From NCBI RefSeq assembly GCF_036370855.1, contig NC_088099.1:145841017-145905016 (forward strand): a DNA stretch of 64,000 nucleotides. Direction: 5' to 3'. How positions within the stretch are numbered: position 1 is the stretch's first letter; each line of letters begins with the position of its first letter. The DNA is from Dromaius novaehollandiae. Taxonomy: Eukaryota > Chordata > Aves > Casuariiformes > Dromaiidae. The notes under the pieces were generated by a model. That model saw only the letters and a list, made by a program, of their open reading frames with translations. It was not told the origin of the DNA and ran no database searches. Below are positions 1 to 13,300 of this stretch, in pieces. Both the position numbers and the translations under genes were made by a program.

Positions 1-1233
1 TAATAGGAGACCTAAAGAACTTGGAGCTGTAAAAAGTGCATCTGTGCTACCAGAATGGGTATTGGTGTATATTGTTTTTTTTAAGCAGGCTTAAAGGAAG
101 TGTTTCATATCCATATAGATTCCTAGAGAGCTCTTTTTGCTGTTTAAGGTGTAAATGTCACTAAAAACATTTTAGTGAGTTTTTTTTGTTTTTGTTTTTT
201 ACTGAAGCTTTAAGAAAAAGATAGGCTAACTCAACACCAGTGGTGGCTCTTGTCAGTTCTTCTATGCAGCTCTTTCTAGTACAATAGGTTCTTCCTGCTT
301 ATAGGAACTTGCCTTGGTAGTTGTGGTTTGGCTCTGTGTTTTTGACAAGGAATAGTATTACCCTTGTCTCTAGGAAGCCCTAGTCATTACACTAAGGTAT
401 AGGACAGAGAAGATCCCCATCCTGAAGAGTTTATAATTAGGGCTGTTGATCAGTTACCAGTTTGATAATTGAGGTGAATACTATGGGTTAGCCTGCAGAA
501 CAGCAGTCTCAATCTAGCTTCTGTGACCTCCTGTCAGTAGTGGAATAGGTAAGTTCAGTGTTTCTAAGAAAAGGTATTGAGTTTTGTGGCTTTGGACACT
601 CAAGAGGAAACAAGCAAAATGGTGCTCATTTGGAAACCTTATTGAGCAGGAATGGAGCCTGGTTTCTTTAGCTATTGGAGGTGGTGGGAGTCAGATGAGA
701 CACTCATCTCAGTTGGAGCTTGCTCAGTAGAAGATTGCTGTGAAGTACCTTGAAAGTTAAAACAACTGCAGTTCAGGCATATGATTCAGAAGGGGGAGGA
801 GGCAGTGAGGATGTCAGGTTATGGAAAACGATCTTTGCAGTAGCTTTTGATCTGAATATGATCAGGCAAGAATGTATTTGTGCAGGTATGAAAGAAGACT
901 TTTTTCAAGAAGGTGATGTGATCCATTGTCTGCAGTGATCAGGGTGGGAAACTGAAGGCAGGCTTGCTGGGGACTAAGTTCAGTTTTGGTCGTGTGATCA
1001 AGATTTGATAGGCAGTGACAAGGAGATGTAACAGAGACAAACTTAGTTTTTTAGCTTGTATGGAAAGCAGAATCTATGCTTTCGTGTATTTTCAGATGAC
1101 CATATATTGGCTGTTCATCTCTTGTAAAGAATTCTTGCATTTTTGAGATGGAATTGAAGAGATCTCATATTTTGGGGGGGAGCAACTTTATCTTTCACAA
1201 AATGCACCTGACTTTTCCATCTTTGTTTGTTAG
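1..1233 (+). other. MTERF3: MTERF3 upstream intron (right-hand part)
   Basis: This AT-rich stretch ends in a normal 3' splice site (pyrimidine-rich tract then TAG at 1231-1233) before the first recognisable MTERF3 exon. The first visible exon begins in mid-codon, so this must be intron. I found no coding exon, RNA gene or clear transposable element in it. The exons with the start codon and mitochondrial presequence must be further left, outside the window. Confidence 0.75.
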
Positions 1234-1386
1234 ACTGGGATGACATCCCACCTTCGTCTGCTTTGGAGGAGATATCTGAGGAAGAAGCTGTGCAGATCAT
1301 TGCAGAACCACTTCTTCCCCTTCAGTCTTCCACGCTCCAAGATTATGTTGACCACTCAGAAACCCTGGCAAAACTGGTACATCTAG
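1234..1386 (+). CDS. MTERF3: MTERF3 coding exon (first in window)
   Basis: The exon is bounded by TAG at 1231-1233 and the donor GTATGT at 1387. It starts with two bases of a split codon, runs 50 full codons ([18 protein letters not shown], then [15 protein letters not shown]) and ends with one base of a split glycine codon. It is the acidic linker before the mTERF repeats; ISEEEAxQII and DYVDHSETL are near-identical to human MTERF3. Confidence 0.93.
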   Translation, partial: TGMTSHLRLLWRRYLRKKLCRSLQNHFFPFSLPRSKIMLTTQKPWQNWYI

Positions 1387-4300
1387 GTATGTGTGGTTTT
1401 GTTTAGGTGGCTTGCCTACACCCAGTGCTTTGGAGATTCTTTAGTTTGTGTTTTGATCTTACTGATTCCCTTGTAAACTTGAAAATTGGAAGCTTTATAG
1501 AAACAGTGATCCACAGCTAAGGGCAGTGGAATAATGTACAGGGTAAATGGAAAGAGGAAGGGGACTGCATGACTCACTAGCAGTGCCATGTTAGTTGAAG
1601 ACAACAACTAGTCTTAGCCCCTTAGTCTTGTGGATGCTGCAAAGAGGCATCTCCTGCAGCTTCTAGAGGGGTAGAGAGCTCCTTGTGTGACTTGACTGGT
1701 CCTTTTTCTTTGTCTGAGTAAGGATGTTTTAATTTACTGCACATGAAATTGCAACTGTCCCTTCCTGGAAGGAAGGAGAGCTGTTGCTATGCAGAGCCTT
1801 CAAAGTGGGGTATAGTAAACTGGGGAGGAAAGAAGGAAGGAATGGAAGAGTACCTTAGTGCTCATCAAAAAGCACTTGGATTGTGCGAGAAGGGTGGTTG
1901 AGGTCAAGGCTACTGGCCCCTTCCGTTTTTCCCAAAAGTTCAATGAAATACCAGAAAGAGAGTGGGGAAATCTGACCCAGTCCAATAGCATTCACTTTGT
2001 GTGAGCCAGTAGCCAAAGGCACTTTACTGCAAAACTGTCCCTTTCACTCATGTGATGGATTTGGGAGTTCCCTCGTACACATACTTCTGTGCAATAAAAA
2101 TAGGTCTATGCATGTGGCAAATCCTAGTGTGCTTGATTGCTCACATGCAGGATTCACTGCAGAAGTCCTCTTTCAGAAGATAAACTTAGTAGTCACCTCT
2201 AAAACAATTCTGCTTGTTTTATCTGGAATCTTTCCACAATATACAAGATATTGTGACCTTGCTATGTTGAGCAAGTGAAGTACGCTAAATCAGTGCAAAT
2301 AAAGGAGTAGCCCTATAAACTTCAGCATGCCTTTCTGAAATACTCATAGGAAATAGGGCATATGCCTAATTAAAAGAGTATATGATTTTATTTGTTGTAG
2401 GAGTTGATTTATCCCAGGTGGAGAAACGTCAAAAGGCAGGCCAACTCTTACTGACCTTGGACTTTGAAAAAGATATAAAAAAAATACTTCTGTTTCTTAA
2501 GAATGTGGGTGTAGAAGACAATCAACTGGGATCATTCCTGACCAAAAATCCATACATCCTGGGTGAAGATCTAGAAGCTCTAGAAACCCGGTGAGCCTTT
2601 AAAATAGCAACAGGCTCTTAAACCTGTTGGCTTAAGATCTAGTTAAACAAGTGGCTTAAGCCTGTCTAAACCTGTGTTGCTGCTGTTTCCTTCCTCACTT
2701 GATCCATGGCTCCATGTTTCTGTCCCTTCCCATAGTTCAGCATTAACATGTGGTGGTGGTGGCTTGGTAAGTCAGAGTGAATTCCCTGATCCACCTGAAT
2801 ACTGACCATTAACAAATTTTACTGCAGAAGTTTTAGTCAGACTAATGAGCTGCATGGCCATGTACTGCTAGTCTCTATGCAAGGGATGGGAAGGAACATA
2901 CATTAAGAGGGAGGAAGAATGGGATAAGGCCATCCCTTTGGGTAGCAGCTTGTACCTGAATTACCAAGGAGACTGCTTCTGGAATACTTGTTACCTAAAA
3001 TTTCATGTCTTGATTTGCCCATCTTTAGATATGTGTTTGGAACCTTGTTAGGTCTACTACTTAACTGTGCTAAACTCCTGGATGTGGGACTGTTTAGCCA
3101 CCCCTCTCCATGCGCTTGCCACGTACGGTTGGTTAATTAAACTGTGTGGTAGGGTGGGTTGCAATGAGAAGATCACTATGAGTTTTGAAGAGCTGGGTTT
3201 GTTCCAGTAGGTGAGGAGCTGTCAGGAGAGGGGCATATGGTCAGCTGTTGGTTGAGTATAGAAGGAACAGCAGAAGGCATCAGTAGTGCTCTGGATGAGG
3301 GAGAGGGAATAACATACCTTAGTCAACCCCAGCCTCTGCTTGCATTCTCCTTCAGTCCCTTTTTGAGGAGCCTGAACATTTATGAGCTAAAGAGTGGGGG
3401 AGATGGGCCAGGACATGGCTAGATGGGGGCCTTCTGTTGCCGCGCAAAAGAGAAGGTTCGGGGCTGGCCCTGGAGAACAGGTCTCCTTATCTGCAGTGTC
3501 TGGAGCCGCAAGTAATGGCTGCTGCTCCTCAGCACGATTCTCCCGCCCTCCATGTACACACATGCCTATACTTACGGGACAACAGATACTGCTGCAGTGT
3601 GTCACCGTCCAACCTTGGTGGCATCGGGGTGAAGATGGGCTGTTTAAACTAAAGTGGCTGATCCCTGACTCTCTGCCATAGATGGGGAAGCAGCTTGCCA
3701 TCCTAAGCTGCTTGCTTTGCCGCTGTCAGCTTTGGTTCCAAAATGATGGTCCCCGAGGCTTTACTTACCAGTTTGTAGAACCATACTAACCCCTTTTTTA
3801 TTGTCAGACTTGACTGTGTATGTAGTGCTACGCAGGAAATGTTGATGATTGACAGTGGTATTTACCCTCTGCCAGTTGTGTTTTAGAACTGCTCTTCTAG
3901 ATGAAATAAATGTCTGCCTATACCTTGTGAATTCTGCAGCAAAAGAAGCAGGTCAGATCTTTTCTGTAATTACTTATAACAGCAGCAGAGGGTTTTGGGG
4001 ACATGATTTTTTTTCCTGTTTTCCAGCTCAAACTGAGGAGGAGACTACCGTGAATTTGTGTGTGTGTGTGTTCCTAGCTGTACGACATTAGACTGTCACT
4101 TAGTGTCATACAGTTTGTCTGTATGTAAGGGTAAATACCAATGCCTTTAGAAGATCTCATCTCTCAGACCAAAGATTATTTGGTTAGTTGTTTTGTGGAG
4201 TTTGTTTTAAAAACAACTATTTAAAGCTTATTCTTTTATAAAGGTGGGATTATTTATTACAAAAAAAAGTCATGGTGTCTATAGGTGTTTTTTCTGAGAC

Positions 4301-7300
4301 TGTGGGGGGAAAAAAAGCTGTTTTCTCCATGTACTGTCAAGCAATATTAACGCTGCTTTCATTTTCTGCATCACTCCCTTCTACTCCTGCTTTTTTAAGG
4401 TATTAAGTCTAGATGCTGTGTAGTGCAGATTGTAGTTAATGCAACTAATTAAAGAACTCTTAACTTCCGAAAATGCTGCATTCTGAATATAAGGGCTACT
4501 TAAACTGAAAGTATGCACTGAAGAAACAAGATATGTATACATATATTCCTCTTTCTCCAGCAGCATGACTCAGTGATGCAATTTGCATCTGAAGTTGCAT
4601 AAAGTCTGATTACTGTTTTCATTAACTTCAGTGTTGTCTGAATCAGGCTGTTTAATAGTGTTGCTCTTTCTCTGCCTCTGGTAATGTCTCTCAACAGTGA
4701 GTCTTTCTCTTTAATGGCAGTTATTTTATTAACGATTTTTTGTCTGGTCAGCTGTAAAGATATAACTGGATAATATTGGTATAATGTAGTTTTATAAACC
4801 TGCAGCCAAGCTGGAGGGTTAAGGGTGGTCAAAACAAGAATATTGAGATGTAGCGGATCTGCGTGGCACGGTCTAAGATGTTACTGATAGCAGCTGTCCA
4901 TTCTCCCTGTGTCAGAAATCAACCATCATCATAGTGTTTGGCCACATGCATGTGCAGGTTTTAACTGTGTGTGCCGTGAGCTTAAGCTAGGATGTTGGAC
5001 TCCATATTGCAGTGGGTGAGATACCTATGCTGATGTCAGTCTGGTTGAGGTCTTATGATTGTAATCATGCATATTGATTCGTAAAAGTGTGTCCTTAATG
5101 TTTTTGCATTGTTAATTTTGGGGGATTAGAGGATTTTTTTCCAGAGCTTTAAAGAGGGGTGTTGCATTTGTGGCAGAAAGGCTTTCACTTTTAAAGAAGA
5201 ACCCTCCTAAATTAAAAATATTCAAGATCTTTAAGTGATGTGTTCTAAAATACTTGTTTTGTGTTGTAGAACATGCATGCTAAAAAGCATAAACCTTTTC
5301 CCCCCAAAATGTTGCTCTCTGATTCTTCAGTTATATGAAATAACCCACCATAGGCTTTGAGCATATATTTTTTATGAATCCACAATCACTTTGTTGCAAA
5401 TGTTCTTTGCCACAGGGCTAGTGTAATGGCCTGTAAGTGTGATCCTTCCACTCTTTCTCCTTGTTGGTTTATAAATTCACACAGGTTTTCTGTATTTCCT
5501 TGCTGCACTGCTACCTTCCTTTTTTCTATTTTCCTTTTTTCTTTCTCCCAGATGGGATTTCATTATGGCATGGGAGACTCAAGGTACCAATACCAGACTG
5601 TGGGAACATACTTTTTTTTTTTTTCCTAAACTAGGCTGTCTTTCAGTCATAGAGATGTCTTGGCTTTTTTTACCCAGTCACATTTGTTCATTGTGTAGCT
5701 CTAATAACACTTAAATACTGAAGTGGACTTTTTATGTTTTTCTCATTCATACTTTCATTAGGTGCATTGATTGTATAAATACTGCAGCAGAATGGACTTT
5801 TATTCTCAAAATTAGCTCAGACAGGCTTGTTTTAATTCAATAATCTTCTTTTACAGAACAGCTATTTTTAATTGTTCTTTGTAATGAACTCAAAACATCT
5901 CAGTATTTAAAAATGCCAGAAGAGCCTTGCATGTAGTATCTGTCCAAGACAGAAATTTGAAAATACAGCTTTTTAGAAATAGGCATGTTAGAAGACTCGT
6001 GCCTAACACTTTTTTTTCTTTACCTTTTTCTGTTCCTTCCATCCTCCTATTCAGTAGTAAGTGGCCTTTCAGAAAAAGCATCTAGAAAGAATCTATATCA
6101 CTTTGAAAATGTGCAAAAAGTAACAGTAAACAACACTCTGAGTCCAGATTGTCTGAGTTGCTTATATTTTTCCGAAGAGAGCACTTTTTTTTTTTTTTTA
6201 AATGATAACACTCCAGTTCTCCTGTGAAGTCAATTTGCTATTCAGTGGCTGTCCTGTGACACTGTCTGGTTAATGAAATAGAGGTTGAACAGGGGAATCC
6301 AGTTTATTCTGAATATTCTACTGATTGATTTCAGTAAGTGTATCTGTGTTTGGCATTGGTAAGTGCTTCCCTGAAAACTTTAAAGTGAGTTTGTGCTGCA
6401 GAGGGTGTATAGCAGGCTATAAAGTAAATGTGTCTCAGATAGCTGTCTTCTGAAAGCTGAGTATACCTTTGCATAAACACTTAAGTACAGATGGACATGG
6501 TATTGGTTACATCATTTTGGAATGTTTTATTGCTATGGATTCCATGTTGCCAGGAAACAAAACACAAATTTCAATAGATTTGGCATGTGACTTCAGATAA
6601 ACACTGTAAAAGTCAAAACATTCCATAATTCATAACAATTCTGACAGTTGCAAATCAGTGTCTGTACTGCAGCTGCACCAGATGCTTTGTTTTATAGGAT
6701 TGTTAATGATGGCTTAAGGCGGTTAACATGCTGTATGGAACTGCTGACCTTTGTAGTAGAATGAGGGCTAACCTTCGTGGCAACACTTACAGACTTATCA
6801 CAGAGCTTTGTTAAATTGGTCAATTGATTGTGCCTCTTTAATATACTGGCTTCTGGAGGCAGGTGATCACAATCTTGCCATCCCTCTTAAGTTTCTTGCC
6901 TTTCAAGGTTATAAAAAAATATTTCAGGTATGAATCTTTGACTTGTTAACAGAAAACAAAGGAGGGGAGTCAGGAGAACCAAAGGGTTTTGTTGTATTTT
7001 TAAGCTCCTGTCATTTAGTTAGTTTCTAGGCTAGGCTGCTTGGCAGTTGTGTGCTTGACAAATTGAATGGAAGAAACACAGTGGAGCCAAGCTGTAGCGG
7101 TTCAAAACATAATGGGATAATTTTTGAAGGAACAATTGCTTAGTTCTGTGTCCTGCATTTCTTCTCCCCTCTCCCCCACCCCGGTCTCTGAGGTTCCTGC
7201 AGCCAGTTCCATCAGCACTGTCTAGAGCCTGGGCTGTTACCTTCTGTATTGGTTTACCTCTTCAGTTAGAAATTGGTCCCCTAGAGCTCATTCTTAGACC

Positions 7301-10300
7301 TTCTGTCTAGAGACTTTTGACTTATGATGATTTCATTCTTGAGGGTTTGTGGGGGAGGGAGGTGGTTGTGTCTGGAAGGTATTTTTACTCTTTTTCTCCC
7401 TAAGATGTGATATAACACCCTCCTCTCCCTCCCCCTTTTTTTTTTCCTCATTGCAAGAGCAAGCATCTCTTGCTGGATGTGTGCTTCTGCAAAACATTCT
7501 GCGATCTATTTAGTATCCTAATTACTGTCGGATAAAATCAGTTCTTGTATGTCCTAAGTTCATCTGACAGCAGATACTTCTGTTTATGCTCATCTATAAT
7601 GAAAGGAACCTTTCCAAATTGAAGTATAGTTTTCTTGTAAATTTTGGCACATGGGTTAATCATGTCTCTCTTCTTTTTCTGTGCTATTCTCCCCCACCTT
7701 CCCCCAATTCCTTTTTCTGGGAGCTGTGCTAATATTCTACTGCAAGTAGTATTTGAAATAGGATTTCACTTTCACTGAATTCAACAAAGTTTGGAAAAAG
7801 TCTTGAGTTGGAAAGAAAGAAACCTCTGTTAAACATAAAAACCTTGATCAGCTCTTCACTATTCTGACAACCAGATGTTTTGAAACTAAATCCTTGGACC
7901 AGTGACTGAAAGTAGGGACCTATTATAACAAAAGTAAGTTCAGCTGATTTAGAAATGTGTTTTTGGATGGTGTCTCTACAAATGGCATTGTTGTATGATA
8001 TTTCTGCTCCGGTGCTATTGGCAAAACAGAGATGTATGAGGTATAGTGCTCTGTTCTTTCAGCAGTAGAAATGGAATTCATTAAAATAGCAAAAGGCTGT
8101 GTATATCTTCATGTCCGTAGCCTATGATGATCTATTAATGTGTTTGCAATCTAGGAGACAGGCTGGTAGTTAAACATAGGTTAACATAGTTATCTGCTTA
8201 AGTACAGCTGGAAGGAATTAAAATCTGTCTTCAGTATTGACATTCTGGTCTAAGGTTTATTTTGCTTCTAATTAATTGGAAGGGATGGTATTTCGCTTTT
8301 ATGATAACTGCAGATTTTCTCCCCTAATTATTTTTGGCAGAGTTGCATGTTAATGCTAGAACATCTGTCCGTTTATAAGATATCACTGAGGAATTTAAGC
8401 AAGTACTGAATAAATGGAGGCAATAAAATTTTCATCACTGGATTTTATTTTGTGTTTTGTTCTCTTTCTAGAGTGGCTTACTTAAAATCAAAAAAATTTG
8501 GTAAGGCAGAAATTGCTCAGATGGTCTCAAGAGCTCCATATTTGCTGTTGTTTTCAGTGGAAAGACTGGATAACAGACTGGGTTTCTTCAAAAATGAACT
8601 TGGCCTCAATGTAAGAAAGGTAAAGACTATACACCGAAGTCTTAAGGTACTTTTTCAATGACAGCAGCAAGGCCTTGGAACATAGGGCCTTGTGATGAGC
8701 TTCAAACACTTGTACGCAATATTGCTAAAAATGGCAAGCAACTCCTTAACTTCTAGAAAACTAATTGGCTTTTCATCTCTTCAGGTTACTGTTACATACT
8801 GAAGTTATCAGTGAAAAATAGTCTAAAAAACAAATGCCATATCCATCTATATGCCAAACCATGTGTTCAACTCACCAAGAGTAACCTCTGGGTTTCCTGG
8901 TGAGTGCTACCACGCTACATGCTTAGCAGGTATTTTGCACCCTGCTTTGGGATCTTCTTAGGATCTAGCTTCCTGGAATAAGTGGGAAGTGTTAGCTGTT
9001 TCCCTGCAGTGGCTAATGATGCCCGTAATTACCAAGTTCTAAGTGAAATCTTGTATTCTTTTATTGACTGGACTTTCTCAGGCTTGAGGTAAGAGACAGC
9101 TCTGGTAAAGTGTTTAGTCACTGTCCTGTAGTCAGGGTGGACTACAAGTACCCCTGGGGTTCCGCAGGTGTGGGGTAATTTCCAATATAACCATAATATT
9201 ATTGTGTGACCAAACCTGAGGTAGAGAAATAAAGTACTGCAATCGAAAAATCTTTTCACAGCTTCTATCAGATGGTGTTTCCTTTACTTTAAGGAGATGG
9301 GAAGAAACAACCCTAAGCCCTAAGAAAGAGTAGGCACTTCAGTATGCTTTCTACTTTTGGGGGATGCTTTTATTCCCTCTTCCCATCTGTTTTACATAGC
9401 TGTGATTTCCCCCACACACACCTTTTTGCTTCTTATTAGATTGCTGCTTCATACGAACTCATCTTTGGGCTAGAGATAAAACGAAATGCAAGGGAAAGTT
9501 CTCTTCCAACTAGAATTCAGCAAAAAGAAAATGTTAACGTGAGATCTGTATGTATCTTTCAGAGATTGATTCACAGACATGCTTTCACTAATAATCTTTT
9601 CTTTTTCTATGTATTTTGTTTTTTCTAATTGCAGACAAAGGATCTGGTAATTCGTCTTCCAAGGCTACTGACTGGCAAATTAGAGCCTGTAAAAGAAAAC
9701 ATTCAGGTGAGCTTATTAGTAGATGTTAAAAATGCAGTGTACCCACACAGTTTAAGAGTCAGCAGAAGCTAAAACTCCGTGCAGGAAAATCCTGTACAGA
9801 AAGAATTTAATGAAATAATTATGTGAAGATGTAAAATAACTTTGAGCATTTTGTCAGAGCAATTCTTTTCCTCTGTAGGAAGCTTTACAGCAAGCTTGCT
9901 GCATACATGGAACAATATCTTATTTTATCTTTTAATCTGATGGTTAGAAGCTTCATCTCGGCCCCTTCGTGCTGAAAGTTGCTGTGTGTTGACACAAATG
10001 GTTACCCGTTTCTTTACAGTGAGTGAAAAATAGGGCCTGATCCCTCCCCTTTTTTATTAATTATTATGTTTTTTTGCTAATTTGGATTGTCTGTGAGGAT
10101 TTAGGAGAAAGAAATGTGCAGTCGATTATTTTTTCTCTTGGAAGGTAGCTAGTCTGCCAAAATGTGCATTTGACACCTATTGTCTGATAGCAGATGGTCA
10201 TTATTAACAACTGTTGGGTAAATAACTTCAAATCCACAGGGACTCCTTTTCCCTTTGAAAATGTAGCTGTGTATTGCTTTAATTATTGTGCTGTAAAGCC

Positions 10301-13300
10301 AGCTAGGCCAAACAGCATGATATAGTGTAACAATTTGAGAAATCCCATTATCCTATAATGCGTAACTGAATTAAAATATATAATTTTCAGACAGACTTAC
10401 TGCTCTGAAACTATTAAGCACTGGGAATCTTACAATCTGGAATGTGTGTGTGGTAAGGGAGGAGACTGGAAAGTACCAGACTGTTCCAATTAATAGTGAT
10501 TTCTTTTTAATGAACATTGTTTCCACAGGCTGGGGATTTAGTATATTATAATGTGTGCTTGTAAGACCCTCAGTTCTGTGCAACTATCTTGTCTAACTAT
10601 CAAAAAGTATGTAGTGTACCATTCTTATTTTTAACAATTGTTATGGAGAGAAGGGAAGGATTTTTAGGTCTTTGCTATTGGAATCTTCTGATACTTAGCG
10701 GCTCCAGCTTCTCTGGAGGTTGAATGTCCAGGACTTGTCAGAATTCTGTCCTGTATGTCCTAGGCTGGTGGTAGAAAAGTGGTACTCTGCAAGTGAAACC
10801 ATGTAACAGCAATTCCAAAGTGATCTGGTGGAATCCCTTGTTCTGAGTGGGCTGTTACCACTTAGAAACAACTGCTACAATTGATACTGGTTGTCCAGAG
10901 ATACTAGCTGTGGACTAAATGAGCTCAGGGATGGATTATTCCATCCTTTAAAGGTCTCATCAAGTTCAATTAGAGATCCACTGATAAGGTAGAATTGGAA
11001 AATTTGCATTGCCATTGCCTGAATCATGCAGAGCATGTTGAACATTGCTAGGGCTTATGCAATAAGGGTATCAATATACATGATCTGGAGAGTTACTGAA
11101 CATTAAGTAATTTGCAGTCAAACTGAGAATGATCAAGAGGACTTACACTTGAGCTCCATGTCAAGTGAGAGAGTTATTGCAGTCTCGTTTCACAGAGCTG
11201 GAATTCAGGCATGTGGAAAGCTCAAGAGACTTGCCACAATTAAGTCTACAGTAGGGCCAGCTATACGTCTCCAGTGATTTAACATCAGGTCTTATTCTCT
11301 GTTTTCAATGCAGCAAGGTATGACTGCTAGTTCAGATCTGTGAAAAACACCACTACATGCAAACACATCTCTTTATACTCCAATGCCATCTGTTTATTAA
11401 TAGTGATAGGCAAATATTTGTAAATCAGATAAGGAAGAAGCAGTAGCTGAAGGACCTGAATATTATCATCTCTAGAAACAAGTGCCTGAACAGGACTGGA
11501 AGTCCCAAGGTAGCTTCAAAACCCAGATACTAAACCCTCCCCTTCACATTTGCCAAGCAGTCTAGGAAAAGAGCTTTAAGAGTCTTGGCAGATCAAAGTG
11601 GGCAAACAGAATGTACCGCCTTCTTGCCAACTGAAGAAGCACCTGAGTTGGATTTGAAAGTCTGGTTATGTTGACTGCGAGCATGTTGGCTTCATGACAA
11701 AAACAAGCTGCTTGTAAATGTCACTGGAGGATAGAAGAAATGGATGAATTACCAGACAGACGCTCTTGTATGCTAAATTCCTTTCTCTGCAACTCAACGA
11801 ACTGCTTGCCATCCTGCAGTTTGGGAGGAGCACTCATGACTTTATTGAAAAAATGTGTTATATTTTCCTTTTGGGAAACTGTAATTAAAGTCAGGGCAGT
11901 TTCTGAACAAGCAGTCTTACTTCAGGCCTTAACCAACTGTGAAATGCACTGAATATACCAGGTAAACTACATGTCTCTTTCAGGTTGAACGGACTTCATG
12001 TCTAAGACTGCTGATTGAAAGCATACTCCTTAATAAAAAAAATCTGACTTTAATGTATTAGAAAAGAAATAGCACATTAACAAAAGTAGTTACTAGCTGT
12101 TTTTCACTGATTGCTGCATTTCACTGCATTCAACACCTCCACAACCTAAAAAGTCGGTCACTTTTGACAGCTCGGTATTGACACTGATAAAAGATTCTTT
12201 TGGGAGAAGTCTTATGCTTGTAAATGAAATGCCCTGCATACAGAGACATATCTGTTTTGTTTGTATATCAGACAAACTGGAAAATAGATGGCATTCATAG
12301 AAGTCGTCTTTACTTAAGGGACATTCCACAAACAAACTACACTTTCAACAAGAGTGATAAACAACTTGCACTCGCTGGCTTCAGAAAACTGGAATCGCAG
12401 ATACTATTGTATTCATCTTGCTGAGTGACAAGGGGTAGAAGAATTTTGTGTTAGGTTCGATTAGGAAAAACACTGAAATAAACTAAGTTTGCTGTAGCTG
12501 ACTCTTGAAGACAAAATTGTGCTCTTTTTCAGGTATGTCAGATTGAACTTGGTTTTCAGCATAATGAAATTCAACACATTGTGTTTAAAACCCCCAAGAT
12601 TTTAACTGCAAGCAAAAAGAGGCTCAGACAGACGTTTGACTACCTACACAACGTCATGGGCATTCCCCATGACATGCTTACTCGATTTCCTCAGGTGAGC
12701 TGTTAATCTGGGGATAAACTGTAGGTGCTCTTTGCATAACTGCTTTACTAGTTTGGTGCCAAAGGAAGCTCCTCACTATATGCAGGACACATGAATTCTT
12801 CATCTTGTGTGGCTGTTACTTTAATTTGGATAAATTTGACTAGCAGCTCACCAACTGTTGTAAATTCCAGTTTGGAAGTTCTCTTCATTCCCTCCCCCTC
12901 CAATCTAGTCAATATTTGTTTTTAGCAGGAGTAATCATGCCGATCTCTTCTGGAGTCATGCAAGAGAGATTAGTGCCTGCTTAGGGATTCCTTGTCCTCA
13001 AAGTGTATGTCTGGGTAAGAGACAAGAAAGAAAATATGGAGCTCATGAGATAGCACATTTATTAACTAGGCAAATCTGAAAGAGAAATGTTTAAAGTTAA
13101 ATTTTCCAGGTTCTAGGATCTGAAAAATCTTATAATTTAAAGGTATGAAAAGAAGTTTTCTTCATGAGGCAATAAGATTCTCACTGACCTTGCTACTGCA
13201 AAAGCTTAAAAATAATCACAGGAATGAAAATAGTTGATATTCTTGATAGAAAAAGCAAAGTAGCCATCTTCTCATTACAGTTATTACCTCACAAATCAAG